The position numbers were made by a program, and so were the translations under genes. From Drosophila pseudoobscura (Eukaryota > Arthropoda > Insecta > Diptera > Drosophilidae), in contig NC_046681.1 of assembly GCF_009870125.1 (NCBI RefSeq), positions 19,047,001 to 19,111,000 on the forward strand: 64,000 nucleotides of DNA, in the 5' to 3' direction. Shown here in pieces: positions 51,874 through 63,082 of this stretch. Each line of letters opens with the position of its first letter. Within the stretch, counting starts at the first letter, position 1. The notes below the pieces were generated by a model. That model was given only the letters and a program-made list of their open reading frames with translations. It ran no database searches and was not told where the DNA came from.

Positions 51874-52983
51874 AAACACTCGAACCTGCACCTTCGCAGT
51901 AATTAACTTGTTTCAATAATTACGCATGCGCATTTGCACATGTTGCATGCCCCAGCCAGGAGTGTCTGTCTCTGCCTCCTTCCATGCCCATGCCCATGCC
52001 CCCTCCACTTGTTACAGCTTGCAACAAGATTTTTGCATTGCGTGTGCTACGCACTGCCAGAGTCGAAGCCAGTCGGCAGACTCCACCGCACACAGGGGTA
52101 TGATAGCTATCAGCTCAAGTTTGTTGTAAGAAAGGACTTGGGAAAGGACACTCCTTTGAGGGATTCAGAAGTGAATAGTCTGGTTGGAGATTGCCATAAG
52201 GAATTGATTGTGCGATTGTCCTCTCAGGGAAGGATTTGATAACTCCAAATCGGAATTGCCTAGGAAGGCGATCAGTAGTGGGATTGTAGCGGATCTCCCT
52301 ATAATACTTCCTCATTTATTGGATCAGAAACACGGCTTGCAATCTTCAAAAAGCTAACGTTAACTAATCGAAGTGAGAATTTGAAACTCAAGGGAATCGT
52401 ATTAGCTTTTCTGTTACTTTCAGTATGTTCTAGCGTGCTCCTTTCTTAAAAAAATCAACCACATGTACTTTCTATATACGATTTTATACCTAATCCTGTT
52501 CCATAGAGTATCATTGCCTTCGTTAGTTGCCCAAAAAAGACCACAGGACAGACCAATTCTGTTGGAATGTTTGTTTTTGGGCAGCAAATTTATGCAGCAG
52601 CCGCCGCTTATTAAGAATTCGTTGGCCCATGCTCTGGTCCGTGCTCTGGTCTTCTTGCTGCTGGCTCCCCGCCCCAATACGGAGTCCAGGGTCTACTCTC
52701 CTCAGCGGACGCTGTCCGTTCGAGGTGGCAGTGGCACTTAATTATTGATAGCATTACAAACGCGGTTCAGTGGGTCACGGCGTGTACCCGTCAGTCGCGG
52801 ACCAAAAGAGTAGGGCAGGAGCCCTTTGAGATCTCCATTTCAGGGCTGGGCTCCACTATTCACAATTTATATATTTCGAATGTTGGGAATATTGGCAAAC
52901 ATTTGAACGTAACACTGTATACAATCTAATGACGGTGTGGTGTAATTTTGATGGGGCTTTGGGGGATAGAATCGTTGGGGGGA

Positions 52984-54888
52984 CTACTGCATCATGCTGG
53001 CATCGATGTCCTGCACCTCGACGTTCTCCATGCCGGGCATGCTCTTGACCATTTCGTTCATCTCGGCAGCACTTGTCGAGGAACCACCATCGCCGCCCAT
53101 GTCTCCGAGTCCGGCCATGCCATCCATTCCAGGCATACCTCCCATGCCACCCATTCCGCTGAGAGCAGACAATGCATCCATTTCGGACATTCCGCCCATA
53201 TCGTCCATGCCTCCCATTCCTCCGGATCCGGCGAGTTTGGCGAGCAGATCTGAGTTTCGGACGTCGGTGATGACCACCTCGGTGGTGCCCAAAAGTGAGG
53301 CCACACCGGCGGCGTCCGAGATGGCTGTGCGCAGCACTTTGGTGGGATCGATGATGCCCTTCTCCAACAGCGATCCGTACTCATTCTGCATGGCATCGTA
53401 GCCGTAGTCCCCGGTGCCGTTCAACACCTGGGCCACCACCGTGCCGGCATCCACTCCGGCATTATGGGCAATGGTGAAGCTGGGCATGCGCAGGGCCTGG
53501 CAGACGATATCGATTCCCTTCTGGTGGTCCGTGTTCGCCGGCTTCAGTCCCTCCAGATGGGGAATACAGCGGAGGAAGGCGGTGCCGCCGCCGGGCACAA
53601 TCCCCTCCTCGATGGCCGCTCGCGTAGCGTTGAGGGCGTCGGTGACGCGGTCCTTCTTTTCGCTGACCTCCACCTCGCTGCTGCCGCCGATATGGAGCAC
53701 GGCCACGCCCTTGGTCAGGGCTGAGAGGCGCTGACGTACACGATCGGACTGTTCGGCCTTGGTCTTCGGGTCCTGGAGCTCGTCTTGGATCTGCTCGATG
53801 CGCATCTTGAGCATCTCGGGACGCGCCTTTCCATGGAGCAGCATGGTACTGTCTTTGGTGATGATGGCCTCGCCCACCTCGCCCATATCCTCCAGCTTGG
53901 CGTCCTCGATCTTAAGGAAGTTGACGTCATCTCCGAAGATTGTGGCCCCCGTGGCGGCTGCGATGTCCCCGAGCAGCTCTTTGCGCTGGTTGCCGTAGCT
54001 CGGGGACTTCACGGCACAGATCTGGAGATCCAGCTTGATTTTGTTGAGAACAAGGGCGTTCATGGCCTCTCCGCTGATGTCCTCGGCGATGATGATGAGG
54101 GGTCGGCGCTTGCGCAGCGACTGCTCTAGACCCCTGAGGATCTGCGAGAGCGAGGTGATCTTCTTGAGACAGATCAGCACCAGGGCGTTGGCGAACTCCA
54201 CCTTGCCCTTGGGGGTGTTCACGAAGAAGGGCGACAGGTAGCCAGTCTCGAAGCGCAGTCCCTGGATGACATCCAGCTCGTCTTTGAGGCGCTTGCCCTC
54301 CTTCACGGTGATCGTTCCCTTGGGTCCCACGCGGTCCGTGGCCTCAGCGATCAGGCGCCCGATCTCAGCGTCGCCATTCGCCGAGATGGTGGCCACCTGC
54401 TCGATCTCCTGACGCGTCTCCACCGGTCGTGACATCTGCTTGAGCTGCTCCTTCACGGCCTCCACGGCCATCAGCACGCCTGCTCGGACCTCCAGAGGAT
54501 TTCCACCTTTGGAGAACTGCTGGAACCCCGCCTTGACGATGGCCCTGGCCAGCACTGTGGCAGTGGTGGTGCCATCCCCGGCCGCTTTGTTGGTGTTGTC
54601 GGCCACATCCTGCACCAGCCGGGCGCCCATGTTCATGTGCTGGTCCTTCAGCGCAATCGCACGGGCCACCGTATAGCCGTCCTTGGTGATCTTCGGCGAG
54701 GTCCAGGGGCGCTCCACGATCACGCTGCGTCCCTTGGGGCCCATGGTCACGGCCACGGCATCCGCCAGCAGATCCACGCCTCGGATCATCATCGAACGCG
54801 CCTCATTACCGAAGCGCACGTCCTTCGAGTACAAGCGAAGGAAATTGCGATTTCCGCGCAAAGCGCCGCGCACACAATGGCGAAACAT
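52984..54888 (-). CDS. Hsp60B: Mitochondrial 60-kDa chaperonin, Hsp60B type
   Basis: This group I chaperonin assembles into rings in the mitochondrial matrix and folds imported proteins in ATP-driven cycles. The single-exon ORF encodes 634 residues. It starts with an Arg-rich presequence (MFRHCVRGALRGNRNFLRLY) and then the mature start KDVRFGNEAR. ATP-site and ring signatures are intact: MGPKGRSV, PKITKDGYTVA (catalytic Asp in KDG), AGDGTTTATVLARAI, VTDALNATRAAIEEG and IVPGGGTAFLR. Residues beyond about 560 form a long Met/Gly-rich tail (GMGGM and MDGM-type repeats) with an extra acidic extension ending DIDASMMQ. It is about 60 residues longer than ordinary Hsp60 and similar in length to D. 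melanogaster Hsp60B (about 648, testis-expressed, at 21E), hence the symbol. Intronlessness and substitutions near the N terminus (ERPWTS) fit that duplicate rather than the canonical Hsp60A. A perfect heat-shock element lies 26 bases before the ATG. Confidence 0.9.
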   Translation of the reverse strand: MFRHCVRGALRGNRNFLRLYSKDVRFGNEARSMMIRGVDLLADAVAVTMGPKGRSVIVERPWTSPKITKDGYTVARAIALKDQHMNMGARLVQDVADNTNKAAGDGTTTATVLARAIVKAGFQQFSKGGNPLEVRAGVLMAVEAVKEQLKQMSRPVETRQEIEQVATISANGDAEIGRLIAEATDRVGPKGTITVKEGKRLKDELDVIQGLRFETGYLSPFFVNTPKGKVEFANALVLICLKKITSLSQILRGLEQSLRKRRPLIIIAEDISGEAMNALVLNKIKLDLQICAVKSPSYGNQRKELLGDIAAATGATIFGDDVNFLKIEDAKLEDMGEVGEAIITKDSTMLLHGKARPEMLKMRIEQIQDELQDPKTKAEQSDRVRQRLSALTKGVAVLHIGGSSEVEVSEKKDRVTDALNATRAAIEEGIVPGGGTAFLRCIPHLEGLKPANTDHQKGIDIVCQALRMPSFTIAHNAGVDAGTVVAQVLNGTGDYGYDAMQNEYGSLLEKGIIDPTKVLRTAISDAAGVASLLGTTEVVITDVRNSDLLAKLAGSGGMGGMDDMGGMSEMDALSALSGMGGMGGMPGMDGMAGLGDMGGDGGSSTSAAEMNEMVKSMPGMENVEVQDIDASMMQ

Positions 54889-54913
54889 TTTACAAAGTAG
54901 CGAAGAAAATTGG

Positions 54914-54926
54914 GAAAGTTCGGGAA
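54914..54926. promoter_or_regulatory. Heat-shock element upstream of Hsp60B
   Basis: The sequence GAAAGTTCGGGAA is a perfect three-unit array (GAA, TTC, GAA, each separated by two bases), the binding unit for trimeric heat-shock factor. It sits only 26 bases from the start codon, so it is either in the leader or part of a very compact promoter. Binding is not shown by sequence alone. Confidence 0.5.
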
Positions 54927-57900
54927 TATATTTGATTTGATTTTTCTATAATATTTCGACCTCGAAATGAACACGTTGACTTTACAACTAGAAGTGAGGC
55001 AAGCACTACTGAGTGGAGTTTCCAAGGGTCTGACGTTGCGGGCCTTAGATTGAGCCCTACTAGATCACAGATTTTGTAATCGATTTTTTGTGTACAAAGT
55101 AGACTGGGCTTACGAATTCAAATAGATAAACCCGTAGATACCGCTGGGAAATTCCATGGACCTGCGCTGCGTGGCAGTGACCTCACTCCTTCGAGGAATT
55201 TCTCTACTTTACGCACATTTCCAATTAATTTCATTTCCGTTTCGTAGTCACGGCCCTTGCGGAACACATGTTTCAATCTTCAAAAGGTAGCGAAAACATT
55301 GAATCAATAATTAAGAAATGTCAAACATGAAACGAGAGGCCCGCGTCATGTGATAAGAAGAGGAACGGAACCTCGGACTATTTTTGGGTGCTCGCGTGAC
55401 AAATCATAATTGATTGTTCGCTTAATTGAATTGGAGTCTGATAAGTGCGAGTACGAGTGCGAGTACTGGCCCCAACATAGTAGGTAGACAGACACAGATC
55501 CCTCCACAGATGTCAGTAACTCAGGGCCACCCATCCATCCATCCAGCAGACCCGTGACGACCGACCCACCCGCACCCTCACCCGCACGTGAGTCACATGA
55601 CTCCCATAACTCCCAAATCACGGCCAATGTACGAGCACACTAATAAATTGTTAATGGCTTTATCACAGCTCCAGGGTGTACGATATAGCCCGATGGATAG
55701 CGGTCGTAAAACCATAGAAAACAGAAACATTCAGATAAGCGGAGATTGCCCTCGACTTGGGGCACTTGGGGACTTGTCTCGTACTCCTCTTTCCACTCTG
55801 CGTTCTCCATTCTCCACTCTCCGCATTAGTCACTCGGGGGAATTGGTGGTCTTGTTGTGGTCTCCTCCTGCATAAGGATCGCCCGCCTGTCAGCTGCAAA
55901 ATCAACTCATGAACATTGACAGCCGTTTCTCCATCTCCATCGCCATCTCTCCGATCGGAGATCGTATACGACAATCGTACAATCGTATCTATATGGCCAT
56001 TCGCCTTTGCAATTGACGCGTGATTGGCATTCGCTATCCCCATCGAGAGAGACCATCAGCATCCACTTCAACTCAACGTTCTGAGCCCCCCAAAGATAGG
56101 CATGCTCGAAACGAGTTCTCCTGAAGATCCAAACCGATGGATCGATCGTTGGCTGGATAGTTTTTAAGGTGTCACCTACTTGGTATGGAGAGTGTGCGAC
56201 CAGTTGGCAGTCATTTAGCAATGCATATTCAATTAGTGCTGAAAGTACGGGGCAAAGAAAGGAAGATCTCTTCTAAAGAGTGTATCCTAGGCTTCTGTAC
56301 GTATACCACAACCTTTGGCTCCTTCCTTTCATTTGCTAGAGATCCATTCCTCTTATAAAGACCCACAACTCCATTTCTTTCTAGCTGCATTTCCCGTCGG
56401 CTCTTCGTTTCAATCTTCCCTCTTTCTATTCTCATCTCAATCTGCATTCTGCCATTGTAATCCCCCTGTCTTCTGGTAATCAGAAACCCCAACAAACATT
56501 TAAACAGTCCCAGAGGTAGCGTTATTTAATTTGACTCAAAATCAACTCTTCCATTAGGCGGAGGCATCGGTCCAAATTGCAGCGCCGACACCTGCGCCTC
56601 ACCTGCGCCACCACCTGGCCGCCCTGTAACCGTAGCCCCAGTGGTAAGCTCTCTCTTGCCTGCTCCCTCACTCTTTCTGGCTCTCTCTGTCTCTCTTTCC
56701 ACTGATTTAGACACCGCTCTGATAGGCCACTCCCTGCCTTAGGAGTTGGCCAATCGGCGTGATGTCTGAGAGGCCTAAAGAGAGTCGCCGTCTCGCGTTT
56801 GTTGCTGGAGTGAGAAGTTGTTCATTGTCGTTGCTGTCGGTCTCGGTCTCGGTGTCGTTGTTGTTGGTCTTTGTGTTTGGTGTTGTTGTCGTCGACAGGC
56901 AATTTACATGAAATCAAAATGAAACGTATAAAACAGGGGGACAGGCAGGGAAAATTACGGGCATAGTCGACCGGAGAATGTGCTGAAAAAAGAGAGAAAA
57001 CAACTGCAATGGAATATCTGTAAATGATGAAAAATTCATGGATAACTAGAAAACGATTTGAAAATCCCGTCGGATAGGTTAGGTTAGTTATATGTATATT
57101 AGAAGGAGGAAATTTACTGAATAATACTTGCAATTTTGTCTGACTTCTGCAGATTTGAGTTCCTTTTCTTGTATGTCATGGGGCTTCCACAATATCACAG
57201 AGGGTTTTCCCCATATAATAATATCTAAAACATATGTTTATTTTCTCTTCTAATCAATCCTAGTCCTCATTACTCATCAAGTTCTTTCAGAGAGGTACAC
57301 AAAATGCCGACAAGCTTCGCCAGTCATTCCATATACCTCAGTTTGTGGAGCCTCTCTTTCTGGTAGAGCATTTCCATCTTCGAGCAGTCCACTCAACTTT
57401 TGTTTACTTAAACTTTTACCATTTTGGGGTAAGTGTTAAAGTGGCCGCCAGTCCCACCAGATCCCTGATATTCCTTGCGCGGATTTCTTGGGTGGGTGGC
57501 GGCGGGACATAGACGGAAGGCTCACGGCTTGAGGTCTGGGTCTCTGGTCTCTGGTCTTGGTTTCGCTCTTTTGATATATTTTATGGTGCCATTGGCAGAG
57601 CTGATTGTTTTTTAAATTGTTTTTGCACGCGATTCGTGTTTGTCGGCTTTATGGCTATAATACTCGTACTTGTACCCCCCCACCCCGTACTCGTACCACC
57701 GTACCCGTAGTCGTGTCCCCAGTCGCAGCCACGACCAACATTGTTGTTGTTGTTGTTGTTTTTGTTATAGTTGTTATAGTTTTTGGTTGTTTCTGGTGTT
57801 GCCGTAGCATAATTTAATTTGAATGCATATGGGACCCCAAAGTGGGTAATTGAATAAGTTTTTCTGCTGCCATTTCCAGTTCGTCTCAAATAGGATCGCT

Positions 57901-60900
57901 ATCGCTTTTCGTTTTCGTTGCTTTTTTATAAATTTGATTAGCGCCACGGCGCGAAAATATTTTGCACGGTTCCCGCGCGAATCGCGTGCAGAAATGATGG
58001 AGAGTGGGAGCTCCCACTTGAGGGGTGCAAATATGGCAATTTATTTTCTGGCAAGACTACACCGGCCAAAAAAGGGATACTTATTGATGTTTATCTACTG
58101 ATTTTGCAGTTGTAAAAAATACCTTACATAAAAGCCCGAAAATGCAAATTGGTTTACTTCAAAACTGTTTCAAAATTATCCTACCCTTTGGCATCCCATT
58201 GAAATGTATCACACTTTTCCCGAGTGTAAGAGTTTCCCGTGGGCTGTTCGAACCCCCAATTGATATGTAAACATATTGGATTTTTAATATTCTTGAACAC
58301 GCCGCTGAGTGGAGGTAAATTTACACACTGTACTCGTGTAAAGTTCAATTTCTGTTGGTTTTTCCTCGATGAATTTCGGGGAATCGCTGGAATAAATCAG
58401 CACGCGGCCACGCCCTTCACCAAATTCGATGCCAATTTCTGTGGCTTGTAATCAAAATCGATTTCTCATTTTGACACACACTTCGCCCCGTACAATATGC
58501 TTCCCATATTCCCGTGAAATTGAAAGTAATTTCGTTCAGAGAACCGCATGCTCACGTACGAAATGGAGGAAATTGTTCTTAATGTGATGTGATTATTTGT
58601 GATCCATTCATTTGGCGCATTATCCGAGTTATCCATCAAAAAGGTTCGCTTAAGGTCGGACATTTGATTAGAGTAATCTTGTATCTGATTTTCGTTGGGG
58701 TTTCTCATTGCTCGGCTGTCATTGAACTTGGGAGTCAGACAGTCCACCAGGCGGAAACGAATTCGAACTCGAAATATATATTTAGCAAGCAATCATGAAC
58801 GAAACTTGGCTAATTGCCTGAGACCTGTCCCGGACTTTGGCTCATTAATCATGCTGAATAATGCATAATTCTGCTGTGGCTGTGGCTACTTTTTAATTAA
58901 TTTGATTAGCATTGATCGCTTGAATGCGAATTATGAATCAATTTATGGCTCTGGTGTCTCTGTCTTTGATCTCAGATCTGAGATCTCTCTCCCTGTTTCC
59001 GCAGTGGACGCCGAAACGAGTTCGTTGCCTAAGTCTTTTGTTTCTCTGTCGCCTTCCCTCTGGCTGCCAGAGCTGCCAGCATCCGCGCTTTAATCATTCT
59101 GACGGGTCTCGCCTCGATTTGCATAATTTTGAACAACGTTTAATGCCGCGACACGCCCCTTAAATGATGCCGCACCGGCGTGGGCCGCTGCCCCAACGAT
59201 TCGATTATTGATCGGACAGATCATGAATATGCATTATGGGGCCCATTAATTGGACAGTTCACAAGATTGTTAGCTTCTTGAATGTGGCAGTCGGCTAGAG
59301 AGCTAGGCCACACTTGATGTTTAATTACTGCCTTGCAGCAGTGTCCCACTGAAGGGGGAAACTTTGCTGATGGACAGCCCACTTTCTTTGCTCCCATGTA
59401 AGTGCCATGAAATTCAATTAATAACCTAATCTATGGACAGGGTGAACCCCCTGGCAGGGTCAGACCTACAGCAAAGGCCATGCCCAGTCATGCTCGGAGC
59501 CCTGTTGGAGCTCTCCTCTGGCTCTGGCTCTGGGTCGGAGCCGGACCACCTCTCACCAGATCCGAGACGAGACGAACAAATGTTTGCACAACATACGATA
59601 ATGATGACAAGCCAAATTAGCTACTAATTTTCACACAGATACTCTCAAGCACACACACACGGATACTTTGAACGAGGGTCGTAGTCGTAGCGCCAGGACC
59701 TCACACAGCTGACGTTCGTTAGGGCTCTGAGTGGCACCTCACCGGAAGTGAAGTCGCGCAGGCGAGGGAGATCCAAAGAGTCTCGTTCTGAAATTGCCAT
59801 AAATCAGCATTTGATTATCCTTTGTCCCGCCTAATTTTACCTCTCCTCTGGATTCCTCCCCTCTGTACTCGTAGCCACTCTTTTAGTTGTCATGTGCGTG
59901 TTGGTTTTCAATTTTAATTTATTAATTACTAGGCGGTGCATATGGAGACCAATTCGTTCGCTCGTTCCCTGGAGGATTCGTTGGCCCAGGGCTTCCGCTA
60001 TTAGCGAAATCTTCTCAGTATCTCCCGTCTCCTTTCTGGGGGATCTGCCCCGTCAGAGATGAGCGGAAAAAGAGCTGGAAAAAGGCCAAAAGAAAGCCCG
60101 AAATTGGCTTAGAATCTGCCAAATGGGCGGCGGCGGCAACTGACAGGCGTTCCAGACAACTGCCACTTGGCTACCCAAAATGCAAAGAGAGAGAGAGACG
60201 AGGAGAGAGGATCACCTCGGGTGGTCAGGGGACGTCACTCAAATTGAAGTCCGGCAAATGAGAATTGCCCGAGACTGGCGAGTGGAGAGCGGGAGAGGTA
60301 TTGAGGTGAGGCCTGCCCAATCTCCATCATCTCCATCTGGAGCTGAAGCTGAGGCTGGAGTTGTTGGATTTTTAATTAAGCGTGGCCTGCACCCGGGGCC
60401 TTTTCGTCAAGTAGCTCACTCGAACTCGAGCTCGAGCTCGGATCGGATCGGATGTGCTGCGGATGGGGAGCCGAGTGGCGGGAGTGCTTGGATTGCTGGG
60501 AGGTGGATGAGGATGCTGAACAGGTCTTGTTAGTAATTTTTAATTTGAGCTCTTCTGACAGCTGGCTGTCATATAAATTTAATTGAATTTACATTTTTAT
60601 TAATTGCCAAGTCTGCCCGAGTGCCCGAGTAGAGAGTAGAGAATGAGTGCTACCCGTTGGCATGAATGGAAGATGAGTTGCTCAAGAACAAGCAGAAGCA
60701 CGGGCCTGCTCTTGCAATGGCCTGGCCTGGCTACTCATCCACTCTTCATCTTCTCTGTGGTTCACTCTCTGAATGAATTTAATTTGAGATGATTTGTTGA
60801 TGGTTTCGTTGCGGTGATTTCTTGCTGACTAATTTAATGTGATTTTTAAATTGCCAGCAGACTGCAGAGCTTCAGTTTGATGCTGGGACTTTGGCAGCGG

Positions 60901-61828
60901 CTGAGTGTGTGGCCTGAAGCGGGGCAAGACAGGAGAGAAGACGAGATTGATTCGAGGACCGGCAGGCGGGAGGAAGAACATTTTTACGGAATTAATGAGA
61001 TGACACGCCTCTCCCTGGGAGACTCCTCTCACACCCCTCCATATCTCTCCCCTACGATCATTATGAACTAATCTAATTTGCAAGCTGTGCGATGACAATC
61101 GAACTGCATCATATTCAATATCCCCATTCAGATCCTCCTCCTCCTACAGTGGCTGTCGAGCGCTAACGAAAGACCCTTCCCTGAGACCCTTCTTTCGGGC
61201 AGTTTAATTCGCAAATCAAACAACCTCGGGGCAGAGCTCGGAAATTCGCGCATAAGTAAATTAAAAATAAATTTATGTCCAGTCCAGAATCCGGGGGAAA
61301 AGGAGGCTGGAGATGGGGCAGTATGTGTAAACGGGTTCCGGACTGGGGCGGGGATCGTTTTCGACGATCGCGAATGCAAATCCAATTAAAATTTCCCAAC
61401 TTCGGAGGAGGTTTTGGGGGGCTATGGCATGGCTATCGCATCCTGCGACTGGCGCTAAGCCGTAAAACGAAGCTGTGCGCTGATTTAAAACACTGCGGGG
61501 CGTTCTTATTGATTAAATACAAATTGCGTTCATTCATCATCAGCCTCGTTCTGGCTGTTTCTATTACTGTTTTTGTTGTTATTGCTGCGTCTGGCAATTA
61601 AATTACGATTTGCAGTTTCTGCTCTGCTGGTAATTGGCTTGTTCCGTATATAAAACACAATTAAACTGCCAAAGCAAGCAGCGGCACTAAGGAGTAAATT
61701 CATTTTCAAAATCAATAAAATAGCGGGCACTGTGCTGCCAACTTGTGTGTATTAAGCGTTAACAGAGGATTTGTCTGGGTTAACAGCACCTTGAGTTCTT
61801 TCTTCTTCCACTCTGTTTCGCTCATTTT
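54927..61828. other. 7-kb gene-poor region between Hsp60B and the tRNase Z-like cluster
   Basis: No ORF with protein character is recognised. The stretch holds AT-rich DNA with TAATTA motifs, CGAGTAC/CGAGTGC repeats (about 55448-55464), CT-rich tracts and TTG/TTGTT repeats (about 57735-57765). A GAGCTC/CGAGCT palindromic patch lies at 60421-60440. I see nothing else that can be named. Confidence 0.45.
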
Positions 61829-62178
61829 CAATAAAAGCAAAGGTTTAAATTAAACCAATCATGTAGAAAATTGATGAATTATTCGTATAAAATTATGTGG
61901 GCACGACTGAGAGATCTATTTACCTAGTATTATTCAATGGAATATCAAAATTGAGCAATTTCCTTTTTCGTTTGTTTTGATTGACCTATTTCGCTACATG
62001 TTTTTTGTTTGACTTTTTTCGCTAAAACCTCTTTTTACGCAAAATGCAATAAAAGCAAGTATTAAGAATACACCAGTTAAATAGAAAATTGATTCATCAA
62101 TAGTATAAAATTATGATGGCATGGCTAAATGTTCTATATAGCTAGTAATATTCGTCGGAATATCAAAAACGAGGAATA
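61829..62178. repeat. Imperfect direct duplication of an AT-rich block of about 133 bp
   Basis: Copy A is 61829 to about 61961 and copy B is 62047 to about 62178. Both start CAATAAAAGCAA, share TAGAAAATTGAT, GTATAAAATTATG, TAGTATTATTC/TAGTAATATTC and GGAATATCAAAA in the same order, and differ by substitutions and small indels. The 85-base spacer has repeated TTTTTTCGCTA-like pieces. The block lies immediately upstream of the promoter-like motif at 62290. Confidence 0.7.
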
Positions 62179-62204
62179 TGTAAAATATAACTTGAATTCG
62201 TCAG

Positions 62205-62300
62205 TATATTAACGGTATATTTTGAAAATGAGGCGGTATGTTTCGGTATATTTCTGAGGGTCGGACGGTATATTTGATCGATAAATCCGCGGTCACACTG
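62205..62300 (+). promoter_or_regulatory. Housekeeping-type core promoter (Motif 1 plus DRE-like site)
   Basis: CGGTCACACTG at 62290-62300 matches the Drosophila core-promoter Motif 1 consensus YGGTCACACTR, bound by M1BP. Fifteen bases upstream there is ATCGATA (DRE-like), preceded by three GGTATATT-type boxes (about 62213, 62244, 62267). This arrangement is typical of broadly expressed TATA-less fly promoters, with transcription to the right into the tRNase Z-like fragments. Confidence 0.6.
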
Positions 62301-62499
62301 ATCTCAATTGCGGAACATAAGGCCGTTTTGAAGCCCAACTGTGGCCCACAACTCCGCCCTGCCTCAGCCAGACCACCAGATCGGCCAGGTGGATCTTAGC
62401 CGACCAGATCTTAGCCCGAATCTGAAGAAAACCAAGCTGGATGAGGCCTCGACGGCGGGGTTGATGCAAGCACATAAACGGATCAGGGCGTGGTGTCTA

Positions 62500-62972
62500 T
62501 GATGAGCTTCCATCTGCGTCGCAAAAAGGGTGAGTACCTGCAGATATATTCGACTCATTTGTCATCTCATTGCATTTCGAACAGGACTGGAACAAACCCT
62601 GGCGGCCAAGCTTACACCAGAGGAGTACGTCAAGGAGACTCATGCCGTGCCCGGGCTGCCGGAGCTGCTGGATCCTGCATTCTCAACAAGACACGTCTGG
62701 ACAGATTATGCGCCACTACGGCAGTGCAAGGGCATCCGCCAGTTGCAGGCTTTGTACGTGTCCCACCTGCACGCGGATCATCACATTGGATTGATTGGAC
62801 TGCTGAAGGAGCGCAGACAGCTGGCCCCGAAGGAAACTCGCTGCTCTTACTTGCGCCGCGGCTCTTGGCGAGACTCCTGACTGCAGAGGCAGTGGCACCA
62901 TTGGGCATAACTGCCGCCACTGCCAAGTCACCAGTAGGAACTGCCAAGCCGCCAGTACGAACAGCTGCTTAA
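62500..62972 (+). pseudogene. tRNase Z (RNaseZ/ELAC2-like) fragment, copy 1, frameshifted
   Basis: tRNase Z removes tRNA 3' trailers using a beta-lactamase-fold zinc site. A short exon ending HLRRKKG, a 55-base GT-AG intron (62530-62584) and a second exon are visible. The second exon reads LEQTLAAKLTPEEYVKETHA and later contains the metal-binding motif in YVSHLHADHHIGLIGLL. Between them the family's GQIMRHYG piece lies in another frame (about 62692-62730). After the motif, the LLLLAPR piece is again in a different frame. The usual frame ends at a TGA (62878-62880). At least two frameshifts and, relative to copy 2, a 36-base deletion make a working enzyme impossible. The retained intron points to DNA-level duplication, not retroposition. 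The functional full-length gene is not in this window. Confidence 0.75.
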
Positions 62973-63082
62973 AATCTTGCGAGACGCTTGGCGATGCTGT
63001 GGATGATCAAGTTCAGCCCAACAATCAACAGTTGCGGAATGAGAGGAGCAGCAGCAGGACAAGAAGGTGAGTTCTGGTTGAA
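62755..63082 (+). repeat. Duplicated segment, unit 1 (tRNase Z-like and flank)
   Basis: From TACGTGTCCCACCTGCAC at 62755 to the GTTCTGG at about 63076, the sequence is repeated at 63645 onward with high identity. Unit 1 lacks 36 bases that unit 2 has after CCGCGG. The unit crosses the end of the tRNase Z-like fragment and an exon-intron junction at 63066/63067. Confidence 0.9.

Larger units (their letters stand above)
42540..52983. other. Gene-poor region between the possible first exon and Hsp60B
   Basis: I see no recognisable gene in these 10 kb. Tandem repeats include a two-unit 31-bp repeat (43171-43232), CAGAGT hexamers (44500-44546), CGAGTC hexamers (47032-47067), CAGTCCGT octamers (49081-49137), GCATGCC units (50310-50333) and ATTCTGTCC nonamers (51787-51828). 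The CG-rich stretch at 42740-42850 is exceptional in this AT-rich DNA. Small ORFs lack coding character. Confidence 0.45.

Noticed and set aside
58230..58260. GGTTCGAAC-like sequence suggestive of a tRNA T-loop
   Set aside because: The flanking bases do not form the T-stem, and no acceptor or D-arm is present on either strand.
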